DNA of 11,797 nt, taken from assembly GCA_038259365.1 (NCBI GenBank), contig JBBSOW010000096.1, positions 1-11,797 on the forward strand, in the 5' to 3' direction. The number at the start of each line of letters is the position of its first letter. Positions within the stretch are counted from its first letter, which is position 1. The notes beneath the pieces were generated by a model. That model had not been told where the DNA came from. It did no database searches and saw nothing but the letters and a program-made list of their open reading frames with translations. A program made the position numbers and the translations under genes. Shown here piece by piece: positions 6,542 to 11,797 of the stretch. This stretch comes from JBBSOW01 sp038259365. GTDB taxonomy: Bacteria > Actinomycetota > Actinomycetes > Propionibacteriales > Propionibacteriaceae.

Positions 6542-7645
6542 ATGAACCCCACGCAGCGACTGCACCGATACGGACAGAGCCTCTGGTTGGATTCGCTCAA
6601 CCGGCGGATGCTTCGAGACGACACGCTCGCCCGCTACATCGACGGGCTCTCCGTCACCGGGCTCACGTCCAATCCCACCATCATCGGCCGTGCGATGGCC
6701 GCAGGCCACGACTACGACGATTCGCTGAGAGCCCACCTCGCGGCCGGGGTGAGACAACCGGAGGAGTTGGTGTTCTCCGTTGTGCTGGAGGACATCAGGG
6801 CCGCGGCGGACCTGCTCCGCCCGGTGTGGGAGCGCACCGCGGGCGTCGATGGCTACGCCTCGATCGAGGTGCCGCCGGGCTTGGCCGGTGACGCCGAGCG
6901 CAGCGTCGAGGTCGCCCGTAGACTGCACCGGCGGGCGGGCCGACCGAACGTGCTGGTCAAGATCCCCGGCACCACACCGGGTCTCGTCGCGATGGAGCAA
7001 CTGGTGGCCGAAGGGATCGGAATCAACGTGACCCTGTTGTTCTCCAACACTCAATACGTGCAGACGGTCAATGCGTACCTCCGCGGTTTGGAACGGCGAG
7101 CCGCGCTCGGCGAATCGCTCGACGTGCCGTCCGTGGCGTCGGTGTTCGTCAGCCGTTGGGACAAAGCTGCCGACGAGAAATTGCCGCCGGACATGCGCGG
7201 TCGCCTCGGGGTGGCTGTGGCCGAGAAGGTCTACGCCTCCTACCGCTCAGTGTTGACCGGGCAACGGTGGGCCAGCCTCGCCGCGGCGGGCGCTCGCCCG
7301 CAACGGGTGCTGTGGGCATCGACCTCCACCAAGGATCCGGACCTCCCCGACACCTATTACGTAGACAAGCTCGCCGCGTCCGAGACGATCAACACCATGC
7401 CCGAGAAGACTCTGCTGGCCTACGCCGATCACGGCGGCCCGGTGCAGTTGATGCAACCCGACGGCACCGCCGCGGACCAGCGCCTCGAGGCGTTCCGCCC
7501 TCACGGCATCGACATCGATGCGCTAGGACAGGCTCTGCAACGCGACGGTGCCGGCGCCTTCGAGGCCGACTGGTCAAGCCTGCTCAAGGCCATGCCGGCC
7601 AAGAGCGACTCCCTAACTATCCCGCCAGTGGGCCTGACGACCTGA
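6542..7645 (+). CDS. tal: Transaldolase
   Basis: A 367-residue enzyme of the non-oxidative pentose phosphate pathway that moves a dihydroxyacetone unit between sugar phosphates in the cytoplasm. Length and motifs fit the long (about 370-residue) actinobacterial/cyanobacterial transaldolases: LWLDSLNR with D17, GLTSNPTI (S43-N44-P45), VLVKIPGT with the Schiff-base lysine K140, GIGINVTLLFS, and the later block LWASTSTKDPDLPDTYYVDKL followed by TINTMPEKTL. All catalytic features appear intact. ATG 6542 is five bases after the reductase stop, and the G-rich TTGGGGGA before it can serve as ribosome binding site, so it belongs to the DoxX-reductase operon. Transketolase, glucose-6-phosphate dehydrogenase and OpcA genes, the usual neighbours of tal, are absent here. 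Confidence 0.96.
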   Translation: MNPTQRLHRYGQSLWLDSLNRRMLRDDTLARYIDGLSVTGLTSNPTIIGRAMAAGHDYDDSLRAHLAAGVRQPEELVFSVVLEDIRAAADLLRPVWERTAGVDGYASIEVPPGLAGDAERSVEVARRLHRRAGRPNVLVKIPGTTPGLVAMEQLVAEGIGINVTLLFSNTQYVQTVNAYLRGLERRAALGESLDVPSVASVFVSRWDKAADEKLPPDMRGRLGVAVAEKVYASYRSVLTGQRWASLAAAGARPQRVLWASTSTKDPDLPDTYYVDKLAASETINTMPEKTLLAYADHGGPVQLMQPDGTAADQRLEAFRPHGIDIDALGQALQRDGAGAFEADWSSLLKAMPAKSDSLTIPPVGLTT

Positions 7646-7708
7646 GAACGGCCAAGACTGACCTCCCACGATGACGTCGTCGACGTCGGCAGCCGGTAGT
7701 TTCAAGAC

Positions 7709-8335
7709 GTGCCCAGTCCAAACCAGTGGATAGTCTTCGCGATAGCGTCGATCCTGTTCATCCAGGTCCCTGGACCGAGCCTGCTCTTCACCATCGGTCG
7801 TGCGCTGACCGTCGGCCGTCGGGAGGCGCTGCTGTCGGTCGTCGGCAACGGCGTCGGGGTGATGACCCAGGTGTTGTTCGTCGCGGTCGGCCTGGGCGCC
7901 TTGGTGGGGGCGAGCGCGAAGGTCTACACCGTGATCAAAGTGGTCGGTGCGGTCTATGTCATCTGGCTCGGCGTGCAAGCCATTCGTCACCGTGGCGAGG
8001 CCCGCCAAGCCCTCGAGAAGCAGGTTGCGGCGCGTACGGGGCACGCTCTGCGCATCGGGTTCGTGGTGGGGTTGACCAACCCCAAGACGATCCTGTTCTT
8101 CGTCGCTTTCCTGCCGCAGTTCACTGCTCCTGGCGCGGGCCACGTCGGCGTTCAGATGATGGTGCTGGGCATGGCCTTCGTGACCATGGCGGTCTGCTCC
8201 GACACCCTGTGGGCCCTCCTGGCAGGCAAGGCGCGCCAGTGGTTCGCCCGTGAGCCGAACAGACTCGACAAACTCAGCGCCGCGGGGGGAGTCATGATGG
8301 TGGGCCTCGGTGTCGTGCTTCTCGGCAACGAGTAG
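7709..8335 (+). CDS. LysE/RhtB-family amino-acid exporter
   Basis: A 208-residue inner-membrane protein with about six hydrophobic helices. It opens with the family signature QVPGPSLLFTIGRAL (the PGP block of LysE/RhtB translocators) and has the second conserved block GLTNPKTILFFVAFLPQF near residue 120-140. Family members export amino acids such as lysine, threonine or homoserine lactone, but the substrate here is unknown. The start is GTG at 7709. There is no Shine-Dalgarno; TAGTTT (7697-7702) ends six bases before the GTG, a spacing compatible with a leaderless message. It follows transaldolase by 63 bases and may be a separate transcription unit. Confidence 0.92.
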   Translation: MPSPNQWIVFAIASILFIQVPGPSLLFTIGRALTVGRREALLSVVGNGVGVMTQVLFVAVGLGALVGASAKVYTVIKVVGAVYVIWLGVQAIRHRGEARQALEKQVAARTGHALRIGFVVGLTNPKTILFFVAFLPQFTAPGAGHVGVQMMVLGMAFVTMAVCSDTLWALLAGKARQWFAREPNRLDKLSAAGGVMMVGLGVVLLGNE

Positions 8336-8354
8336 CACCCCGGTGTTTGCGCTC

Positions 8355-8368
8355 AGCCCATGTGGGCT
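8355..8368 (+). terminator. Small hairpin after the LysE gene
   Basis: AGCCC-ATGT-GGGCT forms a perfect five-base stem (six if the loop is two bases) 20 bases after the exporter stop. There is no T-run after it, so it is a possible terminator or mRNA-end structure only. Confidence 0.3.
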
Positions 8369-8428
8369 TGACGTGATCTCTCGGGCCGCTGGGGAGGGCT
8401 GCGGGTGCCTCCCCTGGCAGCGACCTAG

Positions 8429-8468
8429 CTCAAGAAACCCCTGTCTCAAGAAACCCCTGTCTCAAGAA
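8429..8468. repeat. 16-bp tandem repeat, 2.5 copies
   Basis: The unit CTCAAGAAACCCCTGT is present at 8429-8444 and 8445-8460 exactly, with a third partial copy CTCAAGAA at 8461-8468. Being 16 bp, copy-number change would alter any reading frame across it. It lies in the gene-poor interval. Confidence 0.9.
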
Positions 8469-8790
8469 GTCCTCGGGCGCGCGTAGAAGAGCCGTTTCGC
8501 AGGCGGGCCCGAATGTGGGCGGGCGTCGGAGGTCTGGGTGATGAGCTGGACGAGATCGGCGGGGGCCTGGCGAAGCGCCGAACGTGCGTCCTGTCACCCC
8601 ATGGTGGTTCGCCCGGCTCGAAGATCCGCGTTGTATCGCTTCGGCTCATCCCACGTGTAACCCTCGGCTGGAAAGGAGACCCTCCGGTCAGCGTTACCAT
8701 CCCTCATGCCAGCACAGGCGTGAAGGACTCGGACGCGGTCCGACGCCGAGGCTTATCGGCTCGTTCCGGCGCCAGTCCAGCCAGCGCATA

Positions 8791-8820
8791 ATGATGTATG
8801 ATTACATCATGAACATGATG
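8791..8820 (+). promoter_or_regulatory. VapB operator: nested palindromes over the -10 box
   Basis: ATGATGTA (8791-8798) and TACATCAT (8803-8810) are perfect inverted repeats around a four-base spacer. A second perfect pair, CATCATG (8805-8811) and CATGATG (8814-8820), shares the middle arm. The -10-like TATGAT (8797-8802) sits inside the first palindrome, so a ribbon-helix-helix antitoxin bound here would block RNA polymerase. No good -35 was seen. Six bases separate TATGAT from ATG 8809. Confidence 0.65.
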
Positions 8821-9069
8821 AGAACTCAAATATCTTTGAACCCCGAGGATCGTCGACTGCTTGATGCCGAAGCGGCGCGGACCGGACAATCGATCTCCGC
8901 TCTCATCCGGGCTGCTGTCGAGATCACCTACGGAGCGGAGCGATCGAGCGTGGACGACATCGCTTTGCTGCGTCAGGGATTCGGCGCGTGGCAGGATCGC
9001 GACATCGACGGCGCCGCCTGGGTGGAAGGGCTACGATCCGGCGCGCGCCTTAACCGAGATGTCGTATGA
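8809..9069 (+). CDS. vapB: VapB-type ribbon-helix-helix antitoxin
   Basis: An 86-residue protein. Its N-terminal part RTQISLNPEDRRLLDAEAAR followed by TGQSISALIRAAVE is a CopG/MetJ-like ribbon-helix-helix DNA-binding domain. The C-terminal part (DDIALLRQGFGAWQ, then DGAAWVEGLRSG) is the kind of helical tail that wraps and inhibits a PIN toxin. Several in-frame ATGs exist (8791, 8794, 8809, 8815, 8818). ATG 8809 is chosen because it lies where transcription should start from TATGAT 8797-8802, and none of the starts has a Shine-Dalgarno; 8818 (MRTQIS) is a fair alternative. It overlaps vapC by four bases (ATGA). Antitoxins of this type repress their own operon together with the toxin. Confidence 0.86.
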   Translation: MNMMRTQISLNPEDRRLLDAEAARTGQSISALIRAAVEITYGAERSSVDDIALLRQGFGAWQDRDIDGAAWVEGLRSGARLNRDVV

Positions 9070-9443
9070 CGGCCCTGGTTGATTCCTCGATCCTGATCGA
9101 CTATTTGCGCGGCTACCAACCGGCGGCGCAACTGCTCGAAGGCGAGCGCTCGTTGGGGGAGTTGCACGCCAGCGAGATAACGCGGCTGGAAATCCTGGTC
9201 GGGATGCGACCGGCTGAGGAACGCCTAACGCGATCCCTTCTCTCGGCCATGGTTTGGCATCCCGTTGACGAGGAGGTGGCCGAGCAGGCTGGCGCATTGG
9301 GGCGTGAGTGGTTGCCGAGCCACCGCGGAATCGACAGTGCTGACCTGGCCATCGCTGCTACCGCACTGACCGTCAACGCTCGGCTTATCACGAGAAACGT
9401 CAAGCACTTCCCTATGTTCACGGACCTACGGTCGCCCTACTGA
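9066..9443 (+). CDS. vapC: VapC-type PIN-domain ribonuclease toxin
   Basis: A 125-residue PIN-domain protein. The acidic metal-binding residues are visible: D6 in ALVDSSILIDYL, E42 in SEITRLEILVG, and D90 and D93 in GIDSADLAIAATAL; N111 in TRNVKHF completes the usual last motif. VapC toxins are Mg2+-dependent endoribonucleases that cut tRNA or rRNA and stop growth when the antitoxin is lost. The start ATG overlaps the vapB stop, so translation is coupled. All motifs are intact and the length is typical, so the toxin is probably active. The transposase remnant begins right after its stop. Confidence 0.93.
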   Translation: MTALVDSSILIDYLRGYQPAAQLLEGERSLGELHASEITRLEILVGMRPAEERLTRSLLSAMVWHPVDEEVAEQAGALGREWLPSHRGIDSADLAIAATALTVNARLITRNVKHFPMFTDLRSPY

Positions 9444-9444
9444 G

Positions 9445-10272
9445 ACGAGAGCAAAGTACAAACCGGATTCGCACCGGGACGTTGTAGATCTCATCGACGC
9501 GACGCTCTTACCGACTGTTTCATCGCGCCTGACCCGGACAAGGCGGAGAAGGGCCGGTTGCTGGATGCGCTGGTCGAAGCCACCGGCTGAGCCCGGGATC
9601 ATGCCCGCCGGGCGATCCGGCAGGCCGGGGCGCGTCGCGGGCCCGTCCATGCCCAGCAACGCAGACCCGGCCGCGGAAGTACTCCTACGACGCGTTGGTG
9701 GTGCTCCAGGAGGGTGTGGCGGCTCTCGGGGCAGCCGTGTGGAAAGTACCTTGCCCCGATCATGGCCGACACGCTGGAGCGCTTGGTCAGGTTCAACGAG
9801 CTCGGCAAGCTCGGCGAGCGGGTGACCCCGGAGGTGCTACAGGAGTTGCGCTCGATGTCTGCTGCCACGATCGACCGGTACCTGAAACCTCACCGCGACG
9901 CCGTCTGGCCCGAAGCGCTCGCGGGCACCAAACCCAGCCATATTCTGCGCTCGACGATCCAAGCACGCACCTGCATGGACGATGCCCCCACCACGCCGGG
10001 GTTCTACGAACTCGACACCGTCGCCCACTGCGGCCACACCCTCAAAGGCGACTTCTTATGGACTTTGGATGCCACCGACCCGCTGAGCGGGTGGACGATG
10101 CTGGGTACGGTGAAGAACAAGGCCTTCGTCAACGTCCACGCCGGACTCGAATGGGTCGCCAAGAACAGCCCGGTCCCGATCGCCGCGATGGACTTTGACA
10201 ACGGTTCAGAGTTCATGAACTGGTCGGGTCATTGCCTGGTGCGACAACCACGAGATCCCCGTCACCCGGACA
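9445..10272 (+). pseudogene. Transposase remnant (integrase-core DDE type), frameshifted and 3'-truncated
   Basis: Conceptual repair gives one protein across several frames: HRDVVDLIDAT (frame from 9472), CFIAPDPDKAEKGRLLDALVEATG (9519-9587), SRDHARRAIRQAGARRGPVH (from 9590), KYSYDALVVLQE (9677-9712), VWRLSGQPCGKYLAPIMADTL (from 9714), then a long intact stretch to NGSEFMNW (10223), and IAWCDNHEIPVTR (10231-10269) in a third frame. Lesions lie near 9503, 9588-9593, 9671, 9713 and 10224-10230. The first two catalytic acids are present (ELDTVAHCGHT and MDFDNGSEF). The last glutamate and the C-terminal third of a roughly 400-residue protein are missing. The longest intact part is 9714-10223. It cannot act as a transposase. 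No terminal inverted repeats were recognised. Sequencing error could explain some single-base shifts but not the truncation. Confidence 0.8.
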
Positions 10273-10763
10273 CCGTCATCTCCTGGGACATCGGGCCCCG
10301 AGGAGACCGAGGGAAACCCTCGGTGAGCGACCCGCGAACACGCTGCTGGTACAGGACGCCAACGACGCCCGCACGGTGGCGGTGGCTGATCCCGACAGGG
10401 TCTCCTACGTGGTGCAGACAACGCTGACGGCCGACGAGGTGGTGGAACTCGTCGACATCCTGGAGGCGCGATTCCCCAACCTGCAGGCGCCACCCTCCGA
10501 CGACATCTGTTACGCCACCACCAACCGGCAGGCGGCCCTGGGACAGGTGGCGGCAGAGGCCGACCTGACGTTGGTGATCGGCTCCACCAACTCCTCGAAC
10601 TCCCAACGGCTGGTCGAGAAGGCCGGCCGGATGGGCAAACCGGCGCAGCTGATCGAGGACGCGTCGGGCATCCAATTGGAATGGCTGCCGGGCGTCAGGA
10701 CCATCGCCCTCACCGCGGGGGCCTCGGCCCCCATGTGGCTGGTGGACGAGGTGGTCGCGACGC
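10273..10763 (+). pseudogene. ispH: ispH fragment (HMBPP reductase), C-terminal half only
   Basis: From about 10313 the frame reads ETLGERPANTLLVQD, YVVQTTLTADEVVELVDIL, DDICYATTNRQ (the third Fe-S cysteine), GSTNSSNSQRLVE (substrate-binding Ser/Asn) and TAGASAPMWLVDEVVATL, all classic IspH blocks. IspH makes isopentenyl and dimethylallyl diphosphate in the MEP pathway. The first half, with the other two cluster cysteines, is absent, so the fragment cannot be active. Between 10273 and 10312 the sequence (DTVI, IG.RG) weakly resembles the preceding IspH region (LIGHrGH) with small deletions. At the 3' end the frame runs into hpnH out of frame, without reaching an IspH stop. The order ispH-hpnH suggests a hopanoid-locus copy; another ispH elsewhere would be needed. 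Confidence 0.85.
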
Positions 10764-10811
10764 TATCTGGCCACACAGAAGATCAAGGGCAACAAGAAGT
10801 TCCCGCTGCTG

Positions 10812-11732
10812 GTGGAACTCGAACCCCTGTTCGCCTGCAACCTTGGCTGCGCCGGCTGCGGCAAGATCCAGCACCCGGCAGACCAGTTGCGACGGCGCAT
10901 GCCGGTGGAGCAGGCGGTGGCTGCGATGGAGGAATGCGGGGCACCCATGGTGTCCATCGCCGGCGGGGAACCGCTCATGCACCCGCAGATCGACACGCTC
11001 GTCAACGAACTCGTCGCCAGGAAGAAATTCGTCTACCTGTGCACGAATGTCCTGCTGGTGCGCAAGTGGTGGCCCAAGTTCGACTTCCGCCCGTCGCCCT
11101 ACTTTGCGTTCACGGTCCACCTCGACGGGCTCAAGGAACGCCACGATGCCTCGGTATGCCAGGACGGCGTCTTCGACGAGGCTGTGGAGGCGGTCCGGTG
11201 GCTGAAGGGGCGGGGGTTCCGGGTGACCACCAACACCACCGTATTCAGCACCGACACCCCCCAGACGATCATCGACGTGATGAACTTCCTCAACGATGAG
11301 CTCGAGGTCGACCAGATGATGATCTCTCCGGCACACGCCTACGAGAAGGCGCCGGACCAGGAGCACTTAGTGGGGGTGGAACAGACGCGAAAGTTGTTCT
11401 CCACCGCGTTCGCAAACGGCAACCGAAAGAGGTGGCGGTTGAATCACACGCCCTTGTTCCTGGATTTCCTGGAGGGCAAGCGGGACTTCGGGTGCACGGC
11501 ATGGGGGATCCCGAGCTATTCGCTGTTCGGCTGGCAGAAGCCGTGCTACCTGATGTCGGACGGGTACGCCGCCACCTACCGGGAATTGATCGAGGGCACG
11601 CAGTGGGAGAACTACGGACGCGGCCGGGATCCGCGCTGCGCGAACTGCATGGCCCATTGCGGCTACGAGCCCACGGCCGTGATGGCGACGCTCGGTTCGC
11701 TGCGGGAATCCATCCGGGCCGTCGCCGGTTGA
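10812..11732 (+). CDS. hpnH: HpnH, radical SAM adenosyl-hopene transferase, N-terminally broken
   Basis: HpnH joins the 5'-deoxyadenosyl group of SAM to diploptene, the first step towards extended (C35) hopanoids. The radical SAM motif C9-NLG-C13-AG-C16 follows ELEPLFA; then come SIAGGEPLMHPQID, LDGLKERHDASVC, and a C-terminal cysteine cluster DPRCANCMAHCGYEPTAV typical of HpnH. Homology continues upstream to about 10764 (YLATQKIKGNKKFPLLV), but no ATG, GTG or TTG lies in frame between the stop at 10650-10652 and GTG 10812. The native start and first dozen or so residues are gone. Translation from GTG 10812 would give 306 residues lacking the first strand of the barrel, with no evident ribosome binding site. 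Past the junction there is no frameshift over more than 300 codons. Confidence 0.88.
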   Translation: MELEPLFACNLGCAGCGKIQHPADQLRRRMPVEQAVAAMEECGAPMVSIAGGEPLMHPQIDTLVNELVARKKFVYLCTNVLLVRKWWPKFDFRPSPYFAFTVHLDGLKERHDASVCQDGVFDEAVEAVRWLKGRGFRVTTNTTVFSTDTPQTIIDVMNFLNDELEVDQMMISPAHAYEKAPDQEHLVGVEQTRKLFSTAFANGNRKRWRLNHTPLFLDFLEGKRDFGCTAWGIPSYSLFGWQKPCYLMSDGYAATYRELIEGTQWENYGRGRDPRCANCMAHCGYEPTAVMATLGSLRESIRAVAG

Positions 11733-11735
11733 GTC

Positions 11736-11753
11736 GGCGGGGAAACCCCAGCC
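11736..11753 (+). terminator. Possible hairpin after hpnH
   Basis: GGC-GGGG-AAA-CCCC-A-GCC forms a seven-base GC stem with one bulged A, four bases after the hpnH stop. No T-run follows. The remaining bases to 11797 show no recognisable gene. Confidence 0.35.
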
Positions 11754-11797
11754 AGGCAACCCGATGCGACCTCAGATCACGCGCCGGTGCTGCAGCA

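Larger units (their letters stand above)
8336..8808. other. Gene-poor interval with no convincing gene
   Basis: A 473-base gap between the exporter and the toxin-antitoxin pair. It contains the hairpin at 8355-8368, a 16-bp tandem repeat (8429-8468) and the promoter side of vapB. Short open frames exist on both strands (for example 8446-8700 minus and 8513-8791 plus) but show no family features. A stop-to-stop minus-strand frame (8593-8462) reads like ordinary protein (LRQAPADLVQLITQ) and might be the tail of a lost gene; I do not recognise it. Confidence 0.5.

Noticed and set aside
7673..7687. GACGT-CGTCG-ACGTC stem after transaldolase as a terminator
   Set aside because: Only a five-base stem, no T-run, and such GACGTC palindromes are common in GC-rich DNA.
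8590..8650. tRNA-like TTCG arm near GGTTCGCCCGGCTCGAAG
   Set aside because: No matching acceptor, D or anticodon stems on either strand.
8446..8791. Small open frames on both strands between the exporter and vapB
   Set aside because: No recognisable motifs, no plausible start signals, and low-complexity Ser/Pro/Arg stretches.
10223..10231. Programmed ribosomal frameshift in the transposase
   Set aside because: No slippery sequence or downstream structure, other uncoded lesions are present upstream, and the protein lacks its C-terminus, so decay or error is simpler.

Overview
The window is high-GC DNA with compact gene spacing and several GTG starts. It looks like a chromosomal segment of an actinobacterium. 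Hopanoid-type genes at the right end (ispH next to hpnH) fit an actinomycete that makes, or used to make, hopanoids. The species cannot be fixed from the sequence.

Left half, minus strand (read right to left from 4729): a winged-helix regulator with a four-cysteine C-terminal domain; an Fpg/Nei DNA glycosylase whose fourth zinc ligand is Asp; a divergent ZIP-family metal transporter, possibly preceded by a small upstream ORF; an MFS symporter; and a HTH_42/AlkZ-like winged-helix protein that runs off the left edge. The last protein was found by translating the minus strand from 686. It has no stop inside the window.

Centre, plus strand: divergent from the regulator is a tight operon of a DoxX membrane protein (4819-5304), an FAD/NAD(P)H reductase overlapping it by one base (5304-6536) and a transaldolase five bases further on (6542-7645). 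A LysE/RhtB exporter follows (7709-8335). The divergent promoter has a perfect TTGACA and a very AT-rich leader. The natural reading is a redox-stress module: cysteine-rich sensor, membrane redox protein, flavin reductase and a pentose-phosphate enzyme. This is inference.

Right half: a gene-poor gap (8336-8808) holding a 16-bp tandem repeat; a VapBC toxin-antitoxin pair with a nested palindromic operator over its probable -10 box; a transposase remnant with several frameshifts; then the 3' half of ispH joined out of frame to an hpnH that has lost its start. Transposase homology stops near 10272 and IspH-like sequence begins at once. The segment therefore records an insertion and at least two deletions in a hopanoid locus.

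Points most worth checking: the broken ispH/hpnH junction, the regulator-DoxX-reductase-transaldolase module, the VapB operator and possible leaderless start, and the QxQ motif in the AlkZ-like protein beside a transporter. No RNA genes, CRISPR arrays or prophage genes were seen.
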